A stretch of 64,000 nucleotides of DNA from positions 186,001-250,000 of the forward strand of contig CAJQUW010000459.1 of the NCBI GenBank assembly GCA_907163375.1, read 5' to 3'. Below are positions 1-10,836 of the stretch, in pieces. Within the stretch, counting starts at the first letter, position 1. Each line of letters starts with the position of its first letter. A program made the position numbers and the translations under genes. The DNA is from Prostheceraeus crozeri (Eukaryota; Platyhelminthes; Polycladida; Euryleptidae). A model generated the notes under the pieces. It saw nothing but the letters and a program-made list of their open reading frames with translations, was not told the DNA's origin and made no database searches.

Positions 1-300
1 CGCATTTGTGTAAATAATTTTGGAAAAAAATTATTCTCTAATGCAATATTATCGGTTTCTGGTAATGGTGTTGTAAAATTGGCATCACTATATAAAGAAT
101 ATTCACAGTGTAAAAATGAATCAGGTAAATATAAATAACTCTGCTGATTATCAACTTCAAAAATTAAATCACCTCCAGTATTCACTCTACTGGAAGATCC
201 GGGATTCATAGCAATTCTTATATAGTCATTCTTTTTTTGATTATAACTGACGAACGGAGGATCGTCTAATCTAAATTTATTTTCGATAAGAGAAGACATT
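1..300 (-). CDS. Polinton major-capsid-like protein, N-terminal end (runs off window)
   Basis: The minus strand is open from an ATG at 298-300 to the window edge, giving 100 residues that begin MSSLIENKFRLDD. The stretch resembles the start of the double-jelly-roll capsid protein of Polintons (the family often labelled F54H12.2-like in invertebrate genomes): an early beta-strand region, then a 'YLYLPDSFLHCEYSLY' type segment, then 'ALENNFFPKLF'. In this family it forms the hexon-like shell unit. The call rests on resemblance of a partial protein. The part within the window looks unbroken; the rest cannot be judged. Confidence 0.55.
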
Positions 301-432
301 TTTATAAGAAATAATTTGACTTTTTGTTTTTCACACACAAAAAAAATTTTACTAAAAAAATTTTACCAAATAGTTTTACTAAATAAATTTACTAAAAAAG
401 TTTTACTAAAAAAATTTACTAAGCAATATATT
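301..432. repeat. AT-rich spacer with degenerate short tandem repeats
   Basis: The spacer between two minus-strand Polinton genes is made of imperfect repeats around the unit TTTTACTAAAAAAA. The same unit returns in the spacer at 5,170-5,265, so it belongs to the element. It would include the region upstream of the small protein's neighbour and could hold promoter or transcript-end signals, but no specific site is resolved. Confidence 0.5.
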
Positions 433-828
433 TTAGAATTTTGCTAGACCATTGCCTCTTATTTCTTCAATTGAACGAACTGTAGGTTCTATGGCTACGC
501 CTGTTTTTTCATTATGTTTACTATCAGACCCCACAGCTATGTTAGCAATTTTGTTTTTTGTTTCCTCTGAAAGTTTTTTTAATTTTTTTAGTTCTTCAGA
601 ATCATTCCTAAGTTTACGAATAGTTTCTAGTTGTTTTAATTCGTTTTGAGACTTAACAGCATTTGATATGGCACTAGCTGTACTACCTATAGCAGCTGCT
701 CCTTTTGCAGCAGTAATCAAATCTTTATTATTTTTAATTAAGTTAACGATACTTCCAGTACCAGAAAATATACCATCTCCTTCTTTTTGAATTGTTTCTA
801 CATTGTTATAATGATAAACAGATTTCAT
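433..828 (-). CDS. Small virion-like protein of the Polinton fossil
   Basis: A 131-residue open frame begins at an ATG (826-828). Residues about 18-60 form a small-residue-rich amphipathic segment (GIFSGTGSIVNLIKNNKD and on through AAKGAAAIGSTAS), followed by a charged helix rich in K and E and a disordered tail. Small proteins with a glycine/alanine amphipathic segment next to the capsid genes are common in Polintons and adintoviruses, where they are compared with adenovirus core or membrane-lytic peptides (pX, pVI). That role is an inference from layout and composition only. The frame looks whole. Confidence 0.4.
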   Translation of the reverse strand: MKSVYHYNNVETIQKEGDGIFSGTGSIVNLIKNNKDLITAAKGAAAIGSTASAISNAVKSQNELKQLETIRKLRNDSEELKKLKKLSEETKNKIANIAVGSDSKHNEKTGVAIEPTVRSIEEIRGNGLAKF

Positions 829-849
829 AGATGGTTCATGAGCAATTTT

Positions 850-1819
850 TTATTTGAAGCAAAATGATTAAGATTGTGTTTATAAATTATAGGCATTTTT
901 TAGGAATAAATTTGACTTTTGGGAAAAAATATCTACGTTAAGATTTACGTTTGTGAATGGACAACAACTTCGAGATAACTTTATTAATTTTCCGTTGCAC
1001 GTTATCTATTGCGTCAAGTAGCGTGTGATGTACTTTAATTTCTTTTTCAGTCACTTCTAATTTTTTCTCACTTTTCTTTAATTCTGTTTTAAAGCATTCA
1101 ATTGAACTTTAAGAACATCTAACTGTTTTTTAACAGCATCTAGCTCTTCTTAATTTTCTTTAGATTTTTCTTGCAAATTTTTCTTTAATTCATTTTCTAA
1201 ATGTATTTTAAGAGTTTTCATTTTATCAACTTTTTGATTAAGTGAGTTTACTTCATTTATTATTCTATTCATCTTTTTCATTTGTTGAGTAATTTTAGAA
1301 CTCAATTCTTTAACACTTTTTTGGAATGTAGTTCGTAGCTTATTTAAATTTTTTAAAATTCTTTCAAGAAGTATTTCTATTTCATCTTCTAATTGTTCTT
1401 TCAATAATTTTATCTGAAGTTTATTTTTGATGACCGCAGATTTTAACTTTATAGAAAGTAATATTAAAATTTTTGATTGTTCTGAAATCTTTTTAAAAAG
1501 TTTTGCTATATCTGCTTCTAGCTCTCTATCGTTTTTATCAAGTTTTAATAATTTTTCGTTTAATGATTTGTCATTAAGTTTAAGCAACTTTAATTCATTC
1601 ATCAGTGGACCCAAAACATCGTTTATATATTTTCTTTAAGTCATTGATTTGTGTATCAACATATTGTTTATTTGTTAACTCTGTATTTTGTTGCGGAAGA
1701 ATAGAAAGATGCAATGGACCAGATAAAACGTCTCCAGTTTTCATGATATAATTTTCTCTTTCTATTTCTGATTCACGATTATTCGGGATATATGCACGTC
1801 CACCAACATTTGATAACAT
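850..1819 (-). pseudogene. Fibre-like coiled-coil protein of the Polinton fossil (broken)
   Basis: The gene reads on the minus strand from an ATG at 1817-1819 and is broken at a few points. Its N-terminal part carries 'MKTGDVLSGPLHLS' followed by 'TNKQYVDTQI', which is the pattern of phage and viral tail-fibre repeats (a 'TG-L-L' strand followed by 'TNK-YVD'). The rest is almost entirely heptad-like sequence rich in L, K, I, E and N, expected to form a long coiled coil. A short head with a fibre repeat followed by a trimeric-looking shaft suggests a host-attachment fibre, but I see no receptor-binding knob. An unrelated structural coiled coil is the alternative. The stretch 829-949 is non-coding spacer. 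Confidence 0.45.
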
Positions 1820-1824
1820 TATGT

Positions 1825-1962
1825 TTTAACAATAAAAATAAAATTTTTTTTATATAATGAGAAAAAAAATAAAATTTTTTTCTAATAAAAATAAAATTTT
1901 TTCTAATAAAAATAAAATTTTTTCTAATAAAACTAAAATTTTTTCTAATAAAAATAAAAAAT
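1825..1962. repeat. AT-rich tandem repeats between divergent genes
   Basis: Four or five copies of a roughly 24-base unit of the form TTTTTTCTAATAAAAATAAA fill the gap between the fibre-like gene (minus) and the zinc-finger gene (plus). The position between divergent genes is where two promoters would lie; no defined site can be recognised. Confidence 0.6.
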
Positions 1963-2860
1963 GGAAATGTCTCAAATTTGTCAAGTTTGTGAGACACATT
2001 TTTTAAACCGAACGCTATTATATTCTCATATGAAAAACACACCATATGGTATGCATATGAATCAATTTCAAAAAACATTCAGCATAATAATAATATTCAA
2101 TATAATAATATTTAACCGGAGCAACCATTACAAAGATTAAAGCACTTATATATTTCAGATCAAGTACAAAATCTTTATTCTGCTAGAAAAAATACACCTA
2201 GACAAAATACACCTAGACAAAATAATAGTGATTAATTAGCACAAAATAATAATAATTGTTTAGCGCAAAATAATAATAATTATTTAGCACAAAATAATAA
2301 TAATTATTTAGCACAAAATGATAATAATTATTTAGCACAAAATAATTATGTTGATAAAAATCAATTTGTAGAATGTAATAACAAAAAAATATGTTCCGGA
2401 TGTAATAAAAATATAACGTCCAATAATTTTGCACGTCATTTAAAATTATGTGAACAACCAGAAGAGGTTAAAAAAGATAAACTGAAAGATCAGCTATGTC
2501 GTAATTGTAATAAATAATTTAAAAGTCAAGGGATTACTAATCATTATAATTCTTGTATAAATTCTACAAGACAATGTACAAGTTGTCAAATTACTAAACC
2601 TAAGACAGAGTTTTATGATAGTAAATATCAGTGTAAGGATTGTTTAAAAGAAAAAGTAAAATGTAGAGGTTGCCAAAAAATTATATTAAAGAAAAATTTT
2701 CCAAGACATGTAGCACTTTGTCCAAAACTTAATCAAGATCTTAATCAAGATCTTAATCAAAATTTTAGTCAGCATAATGATACAAATCTTAATCAACATA
2801 TTAATCCAAATCATAATCAACATAATATGAATAATTTTGATTTAGGATTAAATTATTAAA
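1960..2860 (+). pseudogene. Zinc-finger / zinc-ribbon proteins with Asn-rich repeat (broken)
   Basis: Plus-strand frames show a C2H2-type start (SQICQVCETHFLNRTLLYSH) and, after it, a longer cysteine-rich protein. The latter has CSGCNKNI, CRNCNK, CTSCQITKPK, YQCKDC and CRGCQK pairs, each followed by a His- or Cys-containing helix, so it looks like a run of CxxC zinc-binding knuckles. Between them lies an Asn-rich stretch repeating LAQNNNNY, and the C-terminus repeats the motif LNQ. It is broken by a few changes. Polintons often carry lineage-specific zinc-finger genes; a DNA- or RNA-binding role is inferred. Confidence 0.45.
2222..2345 (+). repeat. 24-bp coding tandem repeat (LAQNNNNY)
   Basis: About five copies of a 24-base unit (AATAATAATAATTATTTAGC plus ACAA) encode an Asn-rich octapeptide repeat inside the zinc-finger gene. 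The unit length is a multiple of three, so copy number can change without shifting frame. Confidence 0.75.
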
Positions 2861-3189
2861 ATAGACTTATATATATTAAAATAGTTGTATTTCTACTAAA
2901 ATAGTTGTATTTCTATTAAAATAGTTGTATTTCTATTAAAATATTCTTATATATATTAAAATATTTTTTATGAAGAATAAAATATTATTTTATTAAAATA
3001 TTCTTAAGCATTCCGGAAGAGAGGAGAGGTTCGGAAAATACTTCTTTTAAGCATAGGAACAAAATTCCGGTTTATTTCCGATACATTCCGGAGGTCCTAC
3101 AGAGGTCAAAAAACACTCATAAGAGTGTAAGAATGATAGTCTGGAATCAACAACTAATAATTCCTAAATTTTTTTAAAAAAAATATCAA
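2861..3189. other. Polinton intergenic region with 23-bp repeats and ATTCCGG cluster
   Basis: No gene. The left part has three to four copies of a unit containing TAAAATAGTTGTATTTCTA. From 3,008 to 3,095 base composition rises locally and ATTCCGG or TTCCG words recur at least four times, followed by a short hairpin (CACTCATAAGAGTG). This is the most structured non-coding stretch of the fossil and could be a former control region; that is an inference. Confidence 0.4.
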
Positions 3190-3705
3190 ATGAATAAAAG
3201 CGAAAATTTGGAAGATTTATATTCACCGGTTATAATTAAAAGTAATAAAAGTGATGAAAGTAGTAAAAGTAATAAAAGTAATCTAAGTCGTCATAAATCT
3301 CTTAATGCATTAAATGATAGTATAAATAATTATATAAATAACACTGAGTTTCAAGATACACTATCCCCTCAAGATCCAAATTTAAATAAAGACGAAGTAG
3401 AATATGTACAAAATATTAATAATATTGTAGATAATCCTAGATAGAATACTATAGGTAATAATATATATAATAAAAATATTTAGAAACACCACCAAAAAAA
3501 TTTTTTCCCTAATTCATCTCCTAATAAAAAAATTGCGCAATCAGAACTTACACGTCTTTGGAATTTTTTAAAATTTCATTGTATAAGAATAATTTTAGCA
3601 TGTATCTTAATATTTTTTATTTATCATCTTGTTATATTTATTGGAAATCAATGGGGTTACTTTCTAATAGAGGAACAAAAGAGGATAAATTTTTATAAAT
3701 AAGAA
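3190..3705 (+). pseudogene. Single-pass membrane protein of the Polinton fossil (broken)
   Basis: It starts at ATG 3190 with a Ser/Lys/Asn-rich hydrophilic region (repeats of SNKS). Nearer the end a hydrophobic segment (FHCIRIILACILIFFIYHLV) is followed by a short tail, giving a predicted single membrane span. It is broken at least once. No family is recognised. It lies directly upstream of the first ATPase on the same strand. Confidence 0.35.
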
Positions 3706-3786
3706 ATAAAAAATTTTAAAGGATGGAGGACTGAAGAGGAAGAGAATAAAGATACAATTAATAATGTAAAATATCAAGAAGGGAAA

Positions 3787-4677
3787 TTGTATCAAGAAAA
3801 TTTACATTTCATTGTTTACGGTAAAACTGGAAGTGGTAAGACTACGTTTATTAAAAAATATATAAACGAACATTATAAGGATGAAACACAAGTATATATT
3901 TTTTGTATGCATACTTCTGAATGGCCAACTTTTACAAACGTTTATAATGATAAACAATTAGATGAGTTACAAGATATGGAAAGTTTCGCTGGCACACCTG
4001 AAAATAAATCTTTATAAAATTTTAGATGATGTTGCAAGTTTAGCAAAACAAAAAAATATGTCAGAAATATTTACAAAAGGAAGACATAAAATTTTCAAAT
4101 AGTTGTATTAGCTCATAAAGCTTGTGATGTAGATATTAAGATTAGAGAAAACATTCAAATATTTTTTACAACTACACAAAATAATGCGGCATTCTTTAAT
4201 GATCGTAATAAAAATTATAAAATAAATATGCCTTTATCAAATTTTACACATCATAAATACGGTGTAATACGTGTTGATACTCTGACTGAACATATACAAG
4301 TGTATGATAAAGATTTGAATATATTAATGGATACTGAACGTGAAATATATAATAACCCTCCATACTTTGATATCAGAGTATATTCAAATGCGAAAAATTT
4401 ATCAAGTCAAGTTATAGAACAAATCATTATCTTTTTAGAATCTGAAGCAAAAGAACTAATAACAATTATTTCTGAAACATTTTATTTTTATTTTGATCAT
4501 TATTTAAACGAAAAATTTGGTTTACTAACACCTAATAGATTAACAAATAATGAAACATTAACGTATTTAAAAAATGCAATAGATGATACAAGAAATGCCT
4601 TGAAAAGAGCAACACCAATAATATATGAAGTCAAATCTACATTAGACGAAGCCAAAAAAACATATAATGATATATAA
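3787..4677 (+). pseudogene. P-loop ATPase A of the Polinton fossil (FtsK/A32-like, broken)
   Basis: A Walker A motif (YGKTGSGKTT) lies near the N-terminus after a beta-strand, and a Walker B-like 'ILDD' segment followed by 'KGRHK' comes about 80 residues later. This is the layout of the FtsK/HerA-type packaging ATPases of Polintons and of poxvirus A32. The C-terminal 150 residues are helical and contain long charged helices, which is longer than the usual A32-like core. The gene is broken by a few changes. The same element has a second, different P-loop ATPase at 10.9-13.5 kb. Confidence 0.6.
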
Positions 4678-5170
4678 CCATTAATAAATGGTGTTAGTGA
4701 AATATTTAATAATTCAACAAATTTATCATAATTTTACAGATATATATTTATATATTTATAATATTTTCATTATATATATTTTTTATAATAACTAAAAAAA
4801 AATATTTTCTAATTTATCTTTTAATTTATCTTTTAATTTCTTTTATAATATTTTCTTTCAAAATTGTAAATATATGGATGAAGATTTAATTTATTTAATG
4901 TATTTAAATCATATACTGTTAAGTTATCTTTATTAATTAACCACGATAAATTATTAAAAGCCAAGAATACTCTAAAACTTCTTAAACAAAGTGGAAAATC
5001 ATTAGTTTTAGTATATTTAGGTATACCATGTTTTATTTTATAATCTCTAACAAATTGCATATATTTATGGTGATATTAGAATTTAACTTCTTGTTTAAGT
5101 GTAAGAGGATTAGTAGGATGTCGATAATGTTTTGAAACTGGTACATGGTCTATCTTATACTCTTCAAACT
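4678..5170 (-). pseudogene. Unrecognised minus-strand gene remnant in the Polinton fossil
   Basis: The minus strand is open over 4,833-5,060 (75 residues, starting MQFVRDYKIKHGIPKY) and similar-looking coding sequence continues up to about 5,165. It is basic and aromatic-rich; no motif is recognised. It is convergent with ATPase A, with only AT-rich spacer between them. It may be a real but degraded gene, or chance open sequence in AT-rich DNA. Confidence 0.25.
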
Positions 5171-5290
5171 TTATTATTTTTTATAAAAAAATTTATTAAA
5201 AACATTTTACTAAAAAAATATATTAAAAAAAAATTTTACTAAAAAAACATTTTAGAATTTTTTCTTTAAAAATTAAAACACAAATTTTTC
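5171..5290. repeat. AT-rich spacer repeats upstream of zinc-finger gene
   Basis: Imperfect copies of the ATTTTACTAAAAAAA unit recur here as in the spacer at 301-432, directly upstream of the small zinc-finger ORF. They are shared between two gene-start regions of the fossil, so they may reflect a promoter-associated repeat. Confidence 0.45.
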
Positions 5291-5307
5291 TTTAAAAAAT
5301 AAAATAA

Positions 5308-5535
5308 ATGGAAAAGTTTTATTGTGTCTTATGTGAAAAAAAGTTGCAAACAAAAAGAAGTTATCAATCTCATTTACAAAGTAAAATGCATTTACAAGAT
5401 GTAGAACGAGCTGATAAAGGAAATATATTGATTTTAAATAATTATAAAAACTATCTAGAAACATTACCTACTGATATAAAAGTTAAAAAAATATTTGATG
5501 ATTATTCACATTCGGAATATAAAAAAGTTTTTTAA
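5308..5535 (+). CDS. Small C2H2 zinc-finger protein of the Polinton fossil
   Basis: A 75-residue open frame begins at ATG 5308. It has one zinc finger near its N-terminus, YCVLCEKK followed by H and, five residues later, H (C-x2-C-x12-H-x5-H), the spacing of U1/matrin-type fingers that bind RNA or DNA. The tail is charged. The polymerase gene begins within a few bases after it. It looks whole. The function is unknown. Confidence 0.5.
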   Translation: MEKFYCVLCEKKLQTKRSYQSHLQSKMHLQDVERADKGNILILNNYKNYLETLPTDIKVKKIFDDYSHSEYKKVF

Positions 5536-5537
5536 TA

Positions 5538-8500
5538 GTGAAGATGAACATGTATGTACCAGATGGGAGATATTTATTTAGCGATACTGATAAATTTAAC
5601 GAAATAGATGAATTTGATGAAGCTGAACGAACCGATGAGGCCGTAGCAAATATAAAATATTTATTTAATCAGACTGTTGAATATAATGAAACCGATAAAA
5701 CTTTTTATGATGTATTAACAAACTTTTTCAAAAAATTTAAGAAATCTTTCAAATGTTATATGAATGTAGAAGTACTTTATACAAAAAATGGACCTGATGG
5801 AATTCCTGTAGAAATAATACAAGGACATTTTACAAATTCACTAGAAATTCATAATGTAAATGATATACAACCCATATTTGAACAAATTATACTTAAATTA
5901 GAAAATTGTATAATTGAAGCCCAGTTACGTGAATCTGGTTTGAGATTAGTTAAAATACTATCTAAGAAAATAGTAATTGATAAATATAAAAATAATGGTA
6001 GTTATGTTCCTTTACCTTTCAGTTCACCACAAATAATCAACATAAAATATGAAGATGATTTTTGTTTTCTGTGGAGTATTATAGCACATTTACATCCTGC
6101 AGAATATAACCAAGAAAGACTAAGTCATTATAATAAAGAAGAATATATAAAGGAATTTGATCTCTCTGATGGCTTACATGAATTTCCATATGTTTATAAT
6201 AAGCTAACAAAGTTTCATAAAAAGAATAAAAATTTAATAGAAGTAAATGTTTTTGAATTAAATGTGAATTATGTTTCTATTGGTGATGTTACTCCACTTT
6301 ACTCAGATTCAAAAAAAAATTTATTTGAATAATAAAAATTTATGTCAATCAGAAATAGTATACAATAAAAGAGGAAATTACATGCATCATAATATTCTTT
6401 ACCAAGGAAAAATAAGATGTACTGAAAAATTTGAAATTGTTAAAACACTCACCAATAAAGATTAATCATAACAATTATAAAGGACGTAATTATGATTATG
6501 ATTACAGTTATTCATCTTTATCTTTAGAATATCAACAAAAATTACAAAATTTAAATAAACGTTTACAAAAATGTAAAACAGATTATTTTCAACAAACAAA
6601 AATATTAGTTCAAGAATATGGCCATAAATATCAAAATAAGATAGAAACGATTCAAAAATTAAATGAAGACAATAAAGAATTAAATAATGAAGAAAATGAA
6701 GCCAATAAAAAAATAAATGAATGTTTAAAAAAATGTCAACAACAATATAAAGAACAATATGATAAAGAATATATTTATCAGCTACAAATATTAAATCAAA
6801 ATTTTCATCGAAATACATTTAATCTTACAAAAGAAATTGATGAAACACATGAAATATATAAAGATAAATTTGAAATATTAGAACAGACAAAACAACCAGC
6901 ACAAGCGAATATATTATATTATCAGGGACATTTTATATTGTGTAAAGATGTTTCTATATTTACAAAAACTTCAGATAACACAAATTTTCCTTGTCTCCAA
7001 TGTATGACGAGCTTTAGAACTAAAGATGAAATGAATAGACATTTGGAGAATTGTCAACAAAATGAAGCAGTTGAAAATACTTTTCCTAAAGATGATTATT
7101 TAATATATAATAGACATTATTTGAAAAATAAAGTACCCTTTACTATTTATTGTGATTTTGAAGCATATAATGTAAACATAACATAAAATTCTGATAATGG
7201 TAAATATGCAACAAGTGCATCTGAACAAAGTAAAGAAAAATATTTATTTGAACAAAAACCATTACGTTTGGGAATGTACATTCATTCAAATTATCCTGCA
7301 TTATTTAAATCAGAATATTATCAATACTATGGTGAAGATAGTTCAGAAATGTTTACAAAGAAAGTAGAAGAATTACAAGGACGTTTTTCACAATTGCTTG
7401 AAACAAATAAACCAATGATACCATTAACAGATGAAGAAAGAAAAGAATTTTATGATGAAATAAATTGTTATTACTGTGGAAAAGAATTTACAAATAATTA
7501 TAAAACTGGCAGAGGAAGATATCTTGATAAAGTAAAAGATCATGATTATCTAAATGGATTATATAGAGGTGCAGCACATAATTCTTGTAATCTTAATGCT
7601 AATAAATTTAAATATAACTTTGTTCCTTTATATTTCTACAATGGTTCTAAATATGATTTCCATTTAATAATGAAAGATTTATTTTCATCTGAAAAATTAC
7701 AAAAACAACAAATAAATGTACTATGTAAAACAGAAGAAGAATATTTTTCAATGCAATTAGGTTGTATTAGAATTTTATATGCATTTAGATTTTTTACTCC
7801 TTATTCATTAGATGTCATGGGAAAAACTTTGAAACCTGAACAATGTAAAATATTAAATAAATATAATTTAAAACCTTTAAAAGGCATATTTCCGTATGAA
7901 TATATAACCTGCGGTTCACAGTCGAAGACTGATTTAACTGGAGATTTTAATTCTGTGAATAAAATTATGGAAGAAAAACAACTTCCTCCAATAAATAAAT
8001 TTAAATCAACATTAAAACAATCACAATTATCTTAAGAAGATCATGCAGAAGCTGAAAAAAATTGGAGAGAGTTAAATTGTAGAACAATGTATGATTATAT
8101 AATGAAATATCTTCAGATAGATGTATTAATCCTTGCTGATCTTTTTGAAAACTTTCGTGACATGTGTTTAGAATATTACGGAATAGATCCATGTTATTGT
8201 TATTCTACACCAGGTTTAACATGGTTAGCAGGATTAAAACATACTGGTGTTAAACTTAAACATTATAAAGAAAATACATATGATAAATTATTATTTTTTG
8301 AATCTGGAATTAGAGGTGGAGTTTCATCAGTTTTAGGTAATCGTTGTGTACAGTGTTACAATAAAAAAGTAAATCCTGATGATTATGGAATAATGAAACC
8401 TTTATTTCCAGAAGAAAGCGATCAGTTTATAAAATTGTTTAATCAAAATAAAGAAGGACTTATATCAAATGAAGTTAGTCAAGCAGCAGTTGATGAAATC

Positions 8501-9730
8501 ATGAGAGAAAACTATTTGTTATATTATGATTTTAATAGCTTATATTCTTCTTGTATGATACAAGAATTACCAACAGGTGAAATGTCATGGTGTAATATTC
8601 TTGATTATCAAAAAACAAATGATGGAAATTATAATTTTGGTTACATATATGAAGATGATTTAGTATATCCTGATTATATAAAAGATAAAACAAAATATTT
8701 TCCTTTCTGTCCTGAAAACAAAATTCCCAATATAGAAAATTCTTCAGATTATCAAAAATCTTTAATTCCTAAGAAATACAGACCAACAAAGAAACTCATG
8801 TTAACACAAGGTCATCAAGAAAAGTATGTTGTTGAAGGAAGAATGCTAGATTGGTATTTAGAACATGGAATGATTCTTGTTGAAATTCACCGGAAACTAG
8901 TGTATAGAAAATCTAGGTGGTTAAAAAATTATATAGAGTTCAATATTGAAAAACGTAAAATAGCTAAAAGAAATAAAGATGATTTTGGAAACGTATTCTT
9001 TAATTTAATGAATAACGCATTTTATGGTAAAACTTTAGAAAATGTGCGTAATAGACAAAATATTGAAATAGTTTATGATAAAGATAGGTTCCAAAATTTA
9101 ACAAGGAAACCTACATATATAAGAACTACTAGATTCAGTGATGAACTATGTGCTGTACATTTACGTCGTATCAGCGTAAAACATGATAAGTTTAATTTTA
9201 TTGGATTCACTATATTAGAATTAGCTAAACTATTTATGTATAGATTTATATATGATTATTTAGTACCTGCTTATGGCAAAAACTATAAATTACACTTTAC
9301 AGATACCGATTCTGTTTTCTTAGAATTAACAATACCGTATAATTCTTCACTTGATGAAGAAATTCATAAAATAAAAGATATCATTCATCCTTCTGATTTA
9401 TGTAAAGTAAAAGATGAACTAGAAGGAAATGAAGATTTCATAACAGAAGCTATATTTTTAAAATCTAAATGTTATTGTTATAATACAACTAATAAGATTA
9501 AAACACATAAAACATTAAAAGAAATTTCAAAGGCATCAGTGGCTAACCAAATAACATTTCAAGATTATAAAAATGCATTATGTAATAATGAAATAAAAAC
9601 AGCATGTAATTATAGACTTAATTCAAAGAAACATAAAATGTATTTAAAAGAGGAACATAAATTAACATTAGATCTATTTGATGATAAAAGAAAAATTTTG
9701 CTTGATGGAATAACTACTTTATCTTTTTAA
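5538..9730 (+). pseudogene. Protein-primed family B DNA polymerase of the Polinton fossil (broken)
   Basis: Parts in order: an N-terminal domain with the 'FCFLWSIIAHLHP' signature of Polinton polymerases; a long coiled coil (roughly 6,500-6,890); a C2HC finger (CLQCMTSF); the exonuclease motif 'YCDFEAY'; a CYYCGKEF zinc pair followed by 'DHDYLNGLYRGAAHNSCNLN'; then the polymerase domain with motif A 'YYDFNSLYSS', motif B around 'NLMNNAFYGKT', motif C 'HFTDTDSV' and a KxxR-rich thumb. This enzyme copies the element from a terminal-protein primer. It is broken by a handful of changes and cannot be functional as it stands. The coiled-coil insert between the N-terminal domain and the exonuclease is unusual. 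Confidence 0.9.
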
Positions 9731-9838
9731 TTTTCTAACTTCTAAGATAGACAAATTTAATAGAATATGAAATAATATAAAAATATAAAAATATAGAATA
9801 ATATAAAATAATATAATATAAAAAATATAATATAAAAA

Positions 9839-10018
9839 ATGGATAAAATTAGAGCTGATAATTTTAAAAGAATAAAACAATTAGATGAGTTAATAAAGCA
9901 AAGAAATATTATGAAAGAAAATCATCTTCAACATAGAATTAAAATTTTTTTAATTTTTATAGATAATATTTTATTTTTTAATTTTTATCTACGATTTTTA
10001 TCTATAATATTTATTTAA
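9839..10018 (+). CDS. Small ORF between polymerase and penton-like gene
   Basis: A 59-codon open frame from ATG 9839 to TAA 10016-10018. The N-terminal half is charged and helical; the C-terminal third is hydrophobic (FLIFIDNILFFNFYLRFL), suggesting a membrane anchor. It follows about 100 bases of AT repeats after the polymerase. In DNA this rich in A+T a frame of this size can arise by chance. Confidence 0.25.
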   Translation: MDKIRADNFKRIKQLDELIKQRNIMKENHLQHRIKIFLIFIDNILFFNFYLRFLSIIFI

Positions 10019-10104
10019 ATTTTTCAGTTAAAAAATGTCTTCGAGAGAATTATCATCAGTAGATTTTGACAAAATTAATAATCATTTAGAAAATTTGACA
10101 GATT

Positions 10105-10836
10105 TTGGGTTCATCAAAATTTAGTACGACGTTAAAAATTATAACAACTACTTCATCACACACTTGTAATTTAGAACCCATTCTACATTTGGAACAAAAT
10201 AAAAATTATCAAATTGCATTGACTAGTTTCTCCACATTTAACACTATTCAAAACGTTATCAAAGATGTGAATGATCAATTTAGATATTCTACTGATAAAG
10301 GCAAAACATGGAAAATACTAACTTTTCTTCCTGGTTCTTACGAAGTTGAATCAATATCAAATGAAATTAAGAGACATTTAGGTATACCATTTAAAGATAA
10401 GAAACAATTACATTTTGCAGTTGAACCGGCAGTTAATAAATTTTCTCTTACTTTAGACGAAAATCATCAAGTTGATTTTAATCATGATAGATCATTGTCA
10501 AAGCTATTAGGATTTAATAAACAAACCTATAGTCAAGGTTATCATTTAGGTGAGAAGATTCCAAAAATAACTGAAATAAATTCAATTGTTGTACATTGTG
10601 ACATTATTGAAGGAGGATATATAAATGGTAAATTGTCAAATTTAATATTCAGTTTTCCAGCTTTTACTGTACCCATTGTTTATAGATTAAATGTATTTCC
10701 ACAAACATTAATATATTTCCCTATTACAAGAAAAACTATTGACAACATTAACATTAGAATCACTGATGAGAAAAGACAAGAAATAAATTTTGGAGGTGAA
10801 GAGATTATGATAGATCTTTTGGTTCGGGAGGTATAA
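10105..10836 (+). CDS. Penton-like minor capsid protein of the Polinton fossil
   Basis: About 243 residues match the single-jelly-roll minor capsid protein of Polintons: an opening strand pair, 'NKNYQIALTSFSTFNTI', 'FLPGSYEVESISNEIK', 'SLSKLLGF', a central 'INSIVVHCDII' strand and a C-terminal 'EIMIDLLVREV'. In this family it occupies the five-fold vertices of the capsid. The length is right for the family and this part looks whole. The true start is uncertain, since a short 30-codon frame at 10,034 lies just upstream. It sits between the polymerase and ATPase B, all on the plus strand. Confidence 0.75.
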   Translation: MGSSKFSTTLKIITTTSSHTCNLEPILHLEQNKNYQIALTSFSTFNTIQNVIKDVNDQFRYSTDKGKTWKILTFLPGSYEVESISNEIKRHLGIPFKDKKQLHFAVEPAVNKFSLTLDENHQVDFNHDRSLSKLLGFNKQTYSQGYHLGEKIPKITEINSIVVHCDIIEGGYINGKLSNLIFSFPAFTVPIVYRLNVFPQTLIYFPITRKTIDNINIRITDEKRQEINFGGEEIMIDLLVREV

